Of a stretch of 64,000 bases of DNA, positions 33,001-44,860 are shown piece after piece; within the stretch, counting starts at the first letter, position 1, and the number at the start of each line of letters is the position of its first letter. Origin of the DNA: Haematococcus lacustris. Its lineage: Eukaryota; Chlorophyta; Chlorophyceae; Chlamydomonadales; Haematococcaceae. The stretch covers positions 910,366-974,365 of the forward strand of contig JASKMD010000012.1 in assembly GCA_030144725.1 (NCBI GenBank), written 5' to 3'. A program made the translations under genes and the position numbers. The notes under the pieces are model-generated. The model was given only the letters and a program-made list of their open reading frames with translations, had not been told where the DNA came from and did not search any database.

Positions 33001-36000
33001 GGGTAAGTGAGACTGACTTCTTGCTGAGTAAGCGGCCTGAGCTCGCAAGTCAGGTCGCCAGTACAGCGCAGTGTTGATGAGGAGGCCACGTTGACACAGA
33101 CAAGAGACTCAGGACATCAACACGGAGCTATGGCGGTGGGATGGTACGGCACAGCCTGGGCGGTAAAGGTTGCAGCGCTCACTCCTAGGTACCAGCATTA
33201 GCAGGGCGTCAATGCTCAGCACTGTTGAAGCAATAATGAGTGGCTTGAGGAGCTATTTCACTTGGGAAGCAAGCAGGCAAGGATGCCAGCAGACCTAGGC
33301 CTGTGGCTGAGGCCTGACAGGGCCACCACAACGACCTCCTGTTTGCTCATGTCACTGCCCCTGCCACTATGGATTGTGTCAGTTACTTTGCCTGCCTGCC
33401 TGTCTGGCATGTCTGGGTGGGTCTAAGCTGTATGGCTTTACTGCTGGGAGGAGTCAGCTGCCCTGCCTCCCTAGTCATCAGTACAGGCAAGGCAGCTATG
33501 CTATTCCTCCAGTGCATTCTGCGCACTTTGCCAAGTTTGCCCCAACAGGCTTGTCAATCCCCATAATTGAACGGCTTTTGATGGCCCAACCTCACCTTGT
33601 AGAGCCCTGCATACTGGTCGCTGGTGAGGTGGGATGATATGACGTACAGGGTGGGCAGCTTGCTGTGCTCCTCCTGAGAGAGATTGAGGTGCTGCTGCAC
33701 CCAGGTCCGCATGTCGCCAGCGAAGTTGCCACCATTTAAGAAAGGCTTAGTCAGGATGTACATCTCCACATTGTCATCACTGGTGAACTCCTGAGGTCGT
33801 TTGGGCACCAATTTTCCACTCTGTTCATGCCAGTGCTCTGCTGCAGTACTCCAGTCAGCCGCCTACTCCACCACCAGCCACCCTCTGCTCCTCCCCTTGC
33901 CCTGTGATGGATCTGTATGCAACTCCCTCTCCACAGTGCTTTTCCTAGCCATGCTGCCTCTGCATGGCTGTGGCATCGTTGAACAGCCCGGCGCTGAGTG
34001 AATCTAGAGAACAGCTGCTGCAGTGGTCAGGGTAGTGGCTAAGCATGTCGACTTGGTCCAAAGCACCATATGGACCAGGCATCTGCGGGGACCCAGCACA
34101 GCAACCCACCTGCAAGTAGGCAGACAGCAGCACGTCCCAGCCCTTGCGCATCTCCCATTTGAACGTTGAGACAAACGTAAAGGGTTTCTTGGCGCGCCGC
34201 CGGGCGTGTGCGGCTGCCGCGCGTGCTGACAAGAAGCGCCCACGGCCACCTGGCTTGTGTGCAGCAGAAGCTGCATCCCCACTATCAGCTGACCAGTGGC
34301 CGAACAGCTGGGCCAGTCGCCTGTCAGCACGTTTGAGGTCTCTCTTTGGCAAGCTGCTGTTGCTGACAGTATAACCGAGGTGTGGTGCCGCCAAGCTGGC
34401 TGCCAACTTGTCTGATGCTACTGCTGCTTCTTCAAACACTTTCCGCTGAGAGGTGCTGTGAAGCTGCGCTGGGCCACTAGTGTGCTGGACTAAAAGCCCA
34501 GGGTCAGGGGTGGTTTGCGTGGCAGAAGCCATGGGTGGCAAAAGCGCTGGAGATGGTGGTGGGCTCTGCAGGTTCACACAGCATCAGCAGAGGGAACAGC
34601 AGCTGCTTCAGTAACACCTGGTACTGGCAGATCTAATGGCAGTGAGCGGTAGCCGTGGCAGGAGCAGTGGGAGTGCTGGCATGCATGCTGTGACAGAAGC
34701 ACACACCATTTGCCATGGATCTGCTGTTGCCACGTCTGCTCTTGTAGCTTCAACCATGTCAGTAGTGGCAATTGACCTTCACCTGAAGCAACCACTGACT
34801 CACAGGGAGAGGTGGCAAAGTCCGCTTTGCCTTTCCAAACACCAGCTCGCCGTGGGGTAGCATGACCGCCCTGACCACTTCAGGGTTGTACAAGGTGGTG
34901 TTGACAGCGATGGGGACGATACGTATCTTGCTGGCATCCACTCCTGTAGAGGGAGGATGCATCAGGGGCTGCATCTCAGGATCATGAGGCAGCTGCAGTA
35001 AGCTGGCAGGGAGCTGGTGGGGTACGTCTGCTTCCCACAGCATCAGGCCACCATGAGGCAGCTGCACAGGGAGCTGGCAGCAAGCTAGTGGGTTATGCCT
35101 GCTTCATGTGCCCCTCCTACAACATCAGACCAAAGCTCCCATAACAAGGTAGATGTATCGTGTTCAGCTGTGCTTGTGTTATGGAGACGAATGCTGATGG
35201 AGGGCCAACTGTCAAGCAGGCACATTTTGCCGCAACCGTGGCAACCGCAATGTAAGCAGCAAGGCAGAACAGGGAGAAGGGAAGCCACAGGAGCAGCAGC
35301 AGAGGCAGATCAGGCAAGCCGTTCACCCACCAGAACTGTTCAAGACGTCATAGGAGAACTGGGATGGCACCCACACTTCATCCATGCGGTTGCAGTACTT
35401 GACGAACTCGGAATGGTAGCTGTAAGTGCACTGCCAACCAGATAAGCCATGGCCATGGGTCAAGTGCAGAGCATGAGGCAGCTACAAAGCAGCACATCCC
35501 ATGCTTCCTAGCGTGCAGGAGAGAGGGAGTGACATGCCTATGGGACTCTTATGTTGCTGCGTGCAGCAACTACACCAACTGGCTGTCCAGGGCAAGGGGT
35601 GCACATCGGTCATACATGACCTGAGGTATCAGGGAGCTGCTGCCACTCATCTGCTACCCCTCCGCTTGCTCACATGTCGGTCTCTGCCATGGCTCGCCCC
35701 ACTGCTACTGCAGCTGTGTAGCCCACAGGGGGGCAGGGTGCACATGTTTCCCACTTGTTCTTGGGCCTGGCCCAGAAGGGTGGCAGGCTGTGACACACAA
35801 CTATAGCACTGGCTCTCGGATCTGCTCGCTTCTTGGCTGCGTCCAGGAAGTCAAAGTCAGGTCGCGGCATTGAGGTGTCAACACCGTAGTTGCAGTCTCC
35901 CTGAGTGGTGCCTACCCAGATGTTCTCGGTGGGCATGGCACCAGACCTGCAACCAGGGCCACGGCTGGTGTTGTACAGTGCCCACACAGCATGCTTGCAT

Positions 36001-38007
36001 TGATAGGTAGACAGTTGCTGGTGCACAGTTCAACATGTAGATGCCCATGGCTAGACGGAGCAGGGCTGGTGTGATGTAGCTGGACAGGGTATTCATGTGC
36101 TGTGACGAAGCAGGTGACCGACCTTCCCAAGCCCAGCAGGAGTGTAGATGCTTCCTTGCCAAAGCTGGTGCGATCGAAGAAGGGGGCAAACCACCACAGG
36201 GGCCATGTCGTCTGGTTGACAGCAAGCCCCCTCTCAGGGTTCTCCGGCATTGCTGGCTTCTGCACCTCTGGGCTGCGTTCTTCAACATGGGAGCGACCTG
36301 CCTCCGCTGCCATTTGCTGTAGCACCCCGCTCAGAGCTGCAGCTGTGGCTTCTCTGTGACCAGCTAGTGCATTGGGTCGCAGCTGCTGCTGCTTTGACGT
36401 ACTTGATGCCTTCTCTGGCTCTGCTACTATACGAACATAATCAAGGTCGTCCATGGCTGCATCGTACTCCAAGATTTTAGCCGGCTTGAATTGATAACGT
36501 GAGAAGGCCCCCATCACTGGATCCAGCATGGCAAGCTTGGAGAGTGATCTGCGCTGTATTGTGTCCTGACAACAGCAGCATAGCAGGGCTTTAGGGCAAA
36601 TCAGAGGTGTCACAAGTGTTGTAATGAACATGCTCATCTTGTGTGGGCATTGCAGAGACAAGGAGGTGGCAGAGGTTGCCAACGTGGTGTAATCGCCTGT
36701 TAGTCGCGAGTGAGAGTTGTGAGAGTCGAGAGAGTTGTAAAATGCTGTATACTACAAAGCGCGATGAAGGGCAAGAAGCGCAAGGGCGTGGATGAGCCTA
36801 AACAGCCCAAACCCAAGCAGCCTGAACAGCCCAAGGGGTAGGGCCAGGGGCGGATGACTTCCCCCCGCGTGTGACCTGCTAGGTGCCATGTCCCCAACCC
36901 ATTTAAGGATGTCATTGCGCATTGTGTGCCTTGTGTGCCATGCAGTTGGAGGAGGAGGCAGCCAGCGTGTCCCAGCAGCAGTGGGGGGCCCGCAAGCAGC
37001 TGGTGGTGTTCTTTGGCAATGCAGGCATTGGCACCCGGGGTGGGTGGGGGGCCAAGGCTGTGCTGCAGGCCTGCCGCAAGGTGGTGGAGAGGGCCAACAG
37101 CGGCAGGCCAACAGACAGGGTGCCAGGCAAGGTGGTGACAGTGGATGAGTTCTGCACTAGCAAGGTCAGCTCAATCATGAACAGCCCCCAGCCCTGTGAG
37201 GAGGAGCTGGACAGCAGCAAGCCCACCAGGCCTGAAGGCTGGAAGCCCAAGCCGGGTCAGGTGCAGAACCGCTTGTTGCAGTCAGCCTGGAGCAAGCGGT
37301 TCGAGGTGCTAGTGCGGGGGCTCATGTGGTGCCCTTGGCTGGCCCAGGCCACCCCTGGGGACCTTGGCAAATGGGTGGACAGGGACTGCAACGCAGCCCT
37401 CAACCTCCAGCGGGCAGGGGAGAGCAAGTGGCGCCCACTGGAGCTGTGCAGGTGGCCACACCGAGGAAGGCTTCCTGCCCCGGGCAAGGAGTACCCAGCA
37501 TTGGGCTTCAAGAAGCTGCGAGACCGAGCCCCCAAGGCCCTAGCCCAGCAGCCTATAGCACAGTAGCATGTGTGCACTAGGCGATGCTTAAGATGTTGCT
37601 TACATCAGAGCATGGGTTTCATGCCAACATCCATCGCCCCATCCTCGTAAGGGGGTGGGGGTATGAAGTAGGTATTAATGCCAGCTGTTTTGGATATAGG
37701 GAACAACAGCCCGGACTACAGATAACGCAGCTCCTAGTAGTGGGGGATTGTGCTGTATTATGTCAGCTCGATTATGGCTCACCTCATCTGAAGGAAGCAT
37801 GTCACTGCTGTGCCGTAGTTGGGAGCGCTGCATGCTGAAGAACAGGAAGTAGGCCAGCACATTGCATATGAGAATGGCAGGGATCAGGAAGAGGAGAGGC
37901 CGCCTGAGGATTCGCGGTATAGCGCCAACCGAGCCCCATGTGCCATGGCTTGCGCACTGCTTCTCTCTTTTGCAGGCGGGAGCCACGGCCTGCACATACA
38001 TGTGCAA
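30060..38007 (-). CDS. Membrane-anchored GT4-family glycosyltransferase
   Basis: Eleven phase-consistent exons (- strand order): 37783-38007, 36123-36565, 35755-35946, 35331-35419, 34804-34943, 34110-34565, 33596-33790, 32754-32915, 32136-32350, 31624-31861 and 30060-30323, giving 872 aa. Near residues 34-58 is a type II signal anchor (RRPLLFLIPAILICNVLAYF), suggesting Golgi or ER. The C-terminal nucleotide-sugar domain is clear: FTFVSTFKWEMRKGWDVLL, LPTLYVISSHLT, LYKAADAYVTPTRGEGWGMP and ITEAMSMGLPVVVTNWSG, which include the E-x7-E motif of retaining GT4 enzymes. After the GT fold come a CKHC motif and an acidic tail. A Ser/Ala-rich insertion (about residues 390-475) splits the donor-domain strands. 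The sugar and acceptor cannot be read from sequence. Two antisense Fanzor-like fragments lie in its introns (31085-31216 and 36766-37736). Confidence 0.82.
31085..31216 (+). mobile_element. Fanzor/TnpB-like fragment, copy g (C-terminal tail)
   Basis: A 44-codon tail reads ALPAKRKEYPDLEYKRL, RDKPPKAQ and a poly-Gln run, ending in TAA at 31214-31216. It matches the K-E-Y-P tail of the other copies but belongs to a different subfamily (poly-Gln end). It lies in the last intron of the glycosyltransferase gene, antisense. Confidence 0.6.
31451..31575. repeat. Dispersed repeat, copy 2 of 2
   Basis: Matches 6703-6835 in the same orientation over about 120 bp. It lies in the last intron of the glycosyltransferase gene, about 235 bp from copy g. 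Confidence 0.85.
36766..37736 (+). mobile_element. Fanzor/TnpB-like element, copy f (near-identical to copy e)
   Basis: Exon 36946-37566 encodes 207 aa that differ from copy e at only about seven positions. It has the same blocks ([50 protein letters not shown]). The intron before it (36841-36945) is also shared with copy e, but the upstream exon is replaced by a short Lys/Pro-rich frame (MKGKKRKGVDEPKQPKPKQ), so the 5' end is truncated. The right-end sequence (ACAGATAACGCAGCTCCTA) ends at about 37736, 170 nt past the stop. It sits in intron 1 of the glycosyltransferase gene, antisense, ending about 45 bp from that intron's donor. Confidence 0.68.
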
Positions 38008-40143
38008 GTGTTATGCGGGCTCCAGGCCAAGAAGTTTACAAACTACAAACTTACACGGACAGAAGCAAGATGCACGCACCATGGGGTAGCTACCAGGATG
38101 TCAAGGAAAGCAGGCAGGCGCGTCCAAGGGACACGCACAGAGGACACGCGATGGGGGGCCTGATGCCGAAGGGTGAGGACTTAACGATGAGCAGGCGTTG
38201 TGTGTCACTACGCAGCCCCTCAAATACCGCAATGAAGTTTCATTTAGTCACGAAAGTTTGCAGGTGAGATAGTACTCTAACAATCAGCTTGACAGCGATG
38301 TAAGTGGGCCAGAGCGAAGTACGTATCGAGTTCGAGTAGGCGACTTTAGAGTTGGACGTGTAGCTAGTCAAAGCGATGCAGGCATAACCCTTGCCGATGG
38401 TGTTCCACTGATGTTGTTCCTGAACTCATCGCATGTGTTCAAGTTATGCAAGCCAGAACCATTGCAGTTACTTACCAACCGCGTCGCCATGCTGTGCACC
38501 GGGTGCAGCCACCTGCGAGGCGACATAGGCCAAACTGGGCAAGGAGGTGACGTTTGCTGGCAGCATGCCAGCAGTACGCATCAGGCCATGAATCAGGCGA
38601 CCCCAACTAACAAAAAATGACAGGAAATGATGGAAAACCGACCCCTGGTAATCAAAACGGCGCCGCGTCTCAGCCACGTGGTTTCTATTCATGTTTCGCA
38701 CATCCCTAGATAGAAGACTCTGTCAGCTATGCGGTGCAGCTTGTAACATTAATTATTGTGAAGTGTGCCGAGTGCTATGGCGGCTCAAATCTTGACATTC
38801 AAATTTATGCCAATTTTGCTCATGCGGGCCTCGCCGCGACCGACCGCCGCGACCGACGTGGCCCAGTAGCCTCTGCAAACAGTCAGGGACAGCCGCCGCA
38901 GTCAAAACGATTCACATGGCACGCCAAACCGATGTAATGACGCCCCTCCACCCATGCTCGGAAGTATACAACGCTGCTGCATTGCTTGACCGCTTCGTGT
39001 GTAGTACCTACTACCTGGCCACTCGGTAAGGCCACTCAAGGTGTGTAGGCCATTGCTACGTTACCTTGCTCGACATGTTGGGTCCGATCCCTCCCGCCCG
39101 CCCTCCGCTTGCGTGTCGAGCTTGTGTCCAGCTCCGCCCTGACCCCCTGCTGCTCAGCTGGAGGGGTGAGCGGGTCAGGGGATGCACCAACACCAGTTGC
39201 CAGCCGCTGCCAGGGGGGGGCAGCAGGAGGGGTGGGAGGGGCTGGGAGGGGGTGGGAGGGGGTGGGAGGGGGTGGGAGGGGGTGGGAGGGGGTGGGAGGG
39301 GCTGGGGTGGGCTGGGAGGGGGCGGGGCTCTTTTCCAGCAGCTGTGTCGTTGAGTAATGAACAAAGTGATAACGCGAAATTCCTAATAACTCAGAGTGGT
39401 CAGCTCACAACATGCCGATGTGTGCAAGGGGTCCCTTTTTTGGTGTGGCTGGCTAGAGAGACATCTATCCATTCGCACCTCGCTGCAATGTCGCGGTATT
39501 TCTTGCCCAACGACGGTCTTCCGACGCCGCCTGCACCAATGAAAGGCTCGTGGAGCAAGCCTGGCGGGCTGAAATGAGATTGTACTTCTGGCTCGATGCC
39601 AGGCGTAGCTCATTCATTGGTGCCGCTACATACCACTAGAACAATCGACAGGGAGCAGCTGAGGTGTGTCCGCGATCGCTTGCGCCGGCATGGCCTCACT
39701 CGCAAGAGTTAACGCGCCGCTTGCCAGGACCCGCGCAGTGATTCGCAGCTGCCAATGTGACAAACGCTATCGAAAACGGTGCAGTATTGAGTGAGTATTT
39801 GCATGAAGATTACCAACCCCATGTTGGGACATCCTGACCATAAATGGCCGGCGTGTCCAGCTTGATGTGGTGCGCCTTGCAGATGCAGTATTCAAGTAAT
39901 GCAAGCCAGAACCTGCCATACGTTGTAATGGATACATCTCTGCATCCCTATCCTCCCAACACTTCTCCATAGTGCTCACTGATAGATGTGTCCCTAATCT
40001 AGGTGCCGGGACCTAACCTAGGTGTCCCTAACCTATTTGCTAGAGCCCTACCATATGCATGACTCTCTCGCACACACATCACGCACACACTGACTGTTTG
40101 CTTTGTTTGGTTTATGGCATGATACACATCTGCCACTTCCGCA
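38008..40143. other. Upstream region of the glycosyltransferase gene, no gene supported
   Basis: No exon with family homology or splice support. It holds a G-rich tandem repeat (39231-39330) and a segment (39925-40080) resembling 7485-7850. The composite retrotransposon begins at its right edge. Confidence 0.4.
39231..39330. repeat. 10-bp G-rich tandem repeat (GGTGGGAGGG), about 10 units
   Basis: Near-perfect decamers with GGCTGGGAGGG variants at the ends. The G-run spacing could allow G-quadruplexes on the + strand. Confidence 0.9.
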
Positions 40144-40148
40144 GCAGG
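40144..40148. repeat. Retrotransposon target duplication, left
   Basis: GCAGG immediately before the left LTR; the same 5 bp follow the right LTR at 50043-50047. Confidence 0.8.
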
Positions 40149-41168
40149 TGTAACAGTAGAGTTTGTGCGGTCAAGATGCATGGTCGGCTGAGGCATAAGT
40201 GCCGGCTTGCAGCCGTCGAGCATGCTGACTTGTGCGGCTATTGCTGCCGCTGCGGCTGTCTACATACTCATCGACAGCCTCCGAGTCGCGCAGTGGGTAG
40301 TGCAGTGTACTTACATCGTGAAGACGTCGTAAAGAACTAATCCATCAAGAGAAGAGTAGTCATTGCAAGCATTGTAGTGTTTGTCCAGAAGCAACACCAT
40401 CCAAGTACCAAGCCCTCTTAGAAATCCAGAAGTCCCCCAAGAAGTCCCCTAGCATCGCAAGATCTCGTCATAAGTAAGATGCGATTCAAATCTCACAGAA
40501 TCTTGCATGCAGAAAAGAAACACAAACCTACCATTCATCCTAGCTGAGTGTCTGGACTGTTACACTCTCCCCCACTCCGAAAAGCTACGTCCCGGAGCTT
40601 GCAGTTTTGAGATGAGTCATGTTCACAATCATGCCACAGCAAGCATAGACAGGCAGGCAATGACAGGCAGGCAGGAACAGGCTACATGCAACAGACAAGC
40701 AAATGCAACGAGCTCCATGCAAACCATGCTAAAACTATGAAATCAGAGTCTTGAGCTGACTGTCGTCTCGTTCTCCTCCTCCTTCCAAGCTGACTGAAGA
40801 AACAATCGTGACAGAAACTGAGAAACAGAAGATGTGGTAGTTGGGTTCAGCGCAGGGTTGCAATGGGTGATCAGTCCCATCGACGCTGGGGTACACGTAG
40901 AGGCTGCAATAAGCCAATGGAGTTGGGTGTGTTGGTCTTGCTGCGCTGACAGCTATGTCAGTGTAGCGTGCTAAGAGCACCGCCGATGACCGTTAAACTA
41001 CCTTGTAACAGCAGACTGACATGGCCAGGGTTTAGGACATTCCCCCGAGGAGTCGAACCTCTGAAGCAGGCAGGCACGAAGGCCCACCTGCCCCTTTCGC
41101 CCACCATGTCACACTGCAGTACAGAAGTACACAATGACCGCGCAACGCTCGAAGAGCCGTTCGCTACA
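40149..41168 (-). repeat. 3' LTR (left), 1020 bp
   Basis: In element sense it starts TGTAGCG right after a purine-rich tract and ends TGTTACA. Positions 40149-40961 match 49067-49879 without indels and with only a few substitutions. Positions 40962-41168 are unique to this LTR. Confidence 0.8.
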
Positions 41169-41183
41169 TTCCTCCCTCTCCAC
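41169..41183 (-). promoter_or_regulatory. Polypurine tract
   Basis: The - strand reads GTGGAGAGGGAGGAA directly before the TGTAGCG start of the 3' LTR. It would prime second-strand synthesis. Confidence 0.7.
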
Positions 41184-41243
41184 TCGAGGAACGTCCCGCC
41201 CCAGTGTAAAACACAGGGACTCGCAAAGCTTAAAGAAGCAATG

Positions 41244-44200
41244 CTAGAGCAAACCATGCACCGCATTATATGCAGCCAAAACTTCATCACAATTCACCAG
41301 GTTCGACCTAGGCTCCCATGTGTTGTAGGTCTCATCATAACCTTTCCACTTCACAAGGTAGCCACGAGCTCTGCCAGCTCGAACAGCACGGTGATCCAGC
41401 AACTTCTCCACTTCATACAAAGGAGTCTCATCAAGCCAATCCACAGGTGGCGGCAGGTGAGGAAAGTGTATTTGCGCAGGAGTGATACATGGAACACAGG
41501 GTGCAACCTGCTCATGGCTGGAGGCAAGTCTAGCTTGACTGCCACATTGTTGACAATGTGCAACACCTTGAAAGGACCCACAAAGCGAGGCAACAACTTC
41601 CTAGCTTTACCTGGTTTGAGCCTCAGGTTCTTGGTACTCAGTAGGACCAAGTCTCCTGGGACGTACTTGACTTCCTTGCGACCCTTGTTAGCCATGTGCG
41701 CTTGCCGGCGTTGGGCTAGGTCCATGAAATGGCGCGCCTGCCTTACATTCTCTTGCCACCAGTTGGAAAACTCTCTACCAGAGGGACAAGGCACATGTTC
41801 AGGTAACTCAAGCAAGGTGGGTGTCAGTGGAGACTGACCAGTATTTACCAAGAATGGTGTGGATTGTATAGATTCTTGCCAACTGTTGTTAACTGCAAAC
41901 TCAGCCAATGCCAAGTGTAACGGCCAGTCATGCTGAGCTGGAGATATGTAATGTCTCATCATCTCCTCAAGTGTACGGTTATACCGCTCAGTCTGGCCAT
42001 CTGACTCTGGGTGGTAGGCGCTAGATTTACACTCCTTCACACCCAGCAACTTCAGGATAGAGGACCAGAACTGGTTGGTAAAGTGAGAGCCCCTGTCAGA
42101 TATGATTTCACGGGGTACGCCGTGGTGTTTAAACACATTATCAATGAACAGGCGGGCAAAGCCCTTAGCATTCATGCTCTCTTTGCATGGCACGAAGTGA
42201 ACCATTTTTGACAGCCTATCCACAAACACGGCAATGGCATCATAACCATGATCACCAGTGGGTAGCTTAGTGATAAGATCCATAGTGATAGATTCCCATC
42301 TGTCATAAGGAATAGCAAGGGGCATCAGCAGCCCACCTGGTTTGGTGTTGACAGACTTGTTGCGTTGACACGCGTCACAGTTGGCCACATAGTGGCGTAC
42401 CTCTGATCGCATGCGAGGCCACCAGAAAACCCTGGAAATGCGCTCCAATGTCTTGGTAATACCAACATGACCTGCAAACTGAGCATCATGCATCTCCAAC
42501 AGTATCCTGGCCCTAAGCTCTGGGCAATCAGGTACCACAATCTGTTTCTTGTCTTTTGTGTGGTATAGACCATGCTCATCCACGTCATACGTGTCAGTGA
42601 TACTGATGTCAGCAAAGACAGGATCGTTTCTGTAACCAGCTAACAGCTGTTCAGTCATGTTGACATGATGTAGAGGGTGGACAGGTAGAGGTGGAGGGGC
42701 TGGGATGTGTTGGACAACAGGTGGAGCAGCAGCTGGTCGTTGGACAGCATGTTCACCTTGTCCACCACTAGCTTCCTCCCCCTCCAAACGACGCTTCTGC
42801 CCTCTAGTGACCACCATGACAGGTGAAGCAAGAAGATCCCCCGTCTGGTCAGGAATGCGAGACAAGGGGTCGGCTGGGTTAACTGCACCTGGTAGGTACT
42901 CAATGGTGAAGGTGTAGCGGGACAGCAATTCCATCCACCTGGTCTGCCTCCTTGACAACGTCTTCTGATTTGGCAAAGCCACCAGCGGCCTGTGATCTGT
43001 GTAGAGGGTAAAGGGAACCCCCTCCAGGTAACAGCGCCACTCTTTACAAGCAGTGACGATGGCTAAAAGCTCCTATTCCCATGTGGAGTAGTTTTTCTCA
43101 GCAGGACTGAGCTTTTTGCTTAAATAAGCTAAGGGATGACCATCCTGCATCAAAACTGCTCCCACACCTTGAAGTGAGGCGTCACAGTATACCTGGAAAG
43201 GCTTGGAGATATCTGGGATCCTGAGTAGTGGCACCTTAGATACAGCATGCTTAAGGGCATGAAATGCTTGCAGCTTATCATTAGGCCAGTGCTTCCAATC
43301 ATATTTAAGACCTTCTTTGCCAGTCAGATCAGTCAGCGGTGCAGCCAATGCGCTAAAGTTATGAACAAACTTGCGCACAAAGTTTGCTGCACCTAGAAAG
43401 CGCTGCAAGGCAGTGAGACTGTTGGGGACTGGCCATGTGGTGATGGACTGAATCTTATCAGGATCTACAGCCACACCACGGTCACTCACAATGTGCCCCA
43501 AGAACTTGAGGGCTGTCTTCATGAACTCACATTTGCTGAGCTTGGCAAAGAACTTGTGCTTGCGTAGAAGGTCCAGGACCCTCCTCAGATGCACGAAGTG
43601 CTCATCCACAGTCTTTGACATGACAAGAATGTCATCTAGATACACAAGAGCACAGTCGTTAATAACATCAGCAAAGGAGTCATTCATCACACGTTGAAAC
43701 GTTGCAGGCGCATTGGTCAAACCAAAACATAGCACCTTATACTGATAATGACCATCTGGGGTTCTGAAGGCTGTCTTTGGCACATCTTCAGCTGGAATCC
43801 TGATTTGGTGGTACCCAGCCTGCAGGTCTAGAGATGAGAAGACGGTGCAGCCTGCCAACTTGTCAAACAAGTCATCTATACGAGGCAAAGGGTACTGGTC
43901 TCTGAGAGTCTGCTTATTCAGCTGCCGATAGTCCACACACATCCTTAACTCACCACTCTTTTTCTTGACGAACAACACCGGGGCTGCGTATGGAGAAGAA
44001 GATGGCTCAATGATGCCTTGGGCCAAGAAGGCTGTGATCTGCTTCTTCATCTCTGCAAGCTCAGGCTGGGTCATTCTGTAGGCTGGCAGCGCTGGAGGCT
44101 TACAGCCTGGCTGCAAAGGGATGGTGTGACCAATAGGCCTCTCAGGTGGCAGTCCATTAAATGGCGCAAACACATCTGAGTACTCATTGATTAGATCTTT

Positions 44201-44860
44201 GAGTTTGGTAGATACCACAGGAGGCACAGAGTCAGGTGTGTTGAGCTGTTCTGCACTGATCATGGCCACTAAGGCATGCCCACCTTTCCTCAACCATGAA
44301 GCTGCTCGGCTGGCTGAGATGGTATGGGTACCATGCCTGGCCATGACATGGGCGCAGTGGGATGCCTTGATAGGCTCTGAGGGCTGACACCTGAGCACAG
44401 CTGAGTTGTTAGACAACTGCATGGTGACGGTGCGCGTCAAATAATCCAGCAAAGCACCATTAGCTGTGAGCCAGTTGCTGCCCATTAACACATCAAAAGC
44501 TGAAAACATTTCAGGCATGACCAGCAGTTCACACTTGGCTGTCAAGCTCTGCACATGCAACTCAACGGTAACAGCATGCGTGCAAAGCACCGGCTGTCCA
44601 TTGGCCACAGAGAACTCACGCGGTTGTGTCAACCTGTAGCTGCTCAGCCTGCACTTCTCAACAGCAGCACAATTAATGAAGCTTGCCGCTGAACCACTGT
44701 CAAACAGCATGGTGCAGGCTATGCCATTCACACTACCAGAAAAAGAGAAGTGTAAGACACTGTTATCTGCAAGTGCTTGTGGCTTGGGTGTAGACACACC
44801 ACACAAGGGCACGCTGCAGCAGGCTCCAACACAGATCTGGCCGTCTGGCTGGGCAACACA
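41244..44860 (-). pseudogene. pol: Gypsy pol: protease, RT, RNase H, integrase, chromodomain (interrupted)
   Basis: Blocks in order: aspartic protease (LFDSGSAASFI); reverse transcriptase (MCVDYRQLNK, FSSLDLQAGYHQI, FGLTNAPATFQ, LVYLDDIL with the catalytic YLDD); RNase H (FQVYCDAS onward); integrase with an H-H-C-C finger (HDAQFAGH, NCDACQ) and a D,D,E core (ITMDLI, ISDRGSHF, DGQTERYNRTLEE); a GPF motif (RFVGPFKV); and a chromodomain ([18 protein letters not shown]). The frame is broken by an in-frame TAG inside RNase H (43073-43075) and by a one-base shift at about 41465, just before the chromodomain. Pol is in the same frame as gag, separated only by the TGA at 44861-44863. Confidence 0.88.

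Noticed and set aside
36682..36740. An ATG at 36682 as the start of the glycosyltransferase
   Set aside because: The frame is open there, but the acceptor at 36566 joins in phase to the exon at 37783-38007, which carries a signal anchor. The ATG then lies inside an intron that also contains Fanzor-like copy f.
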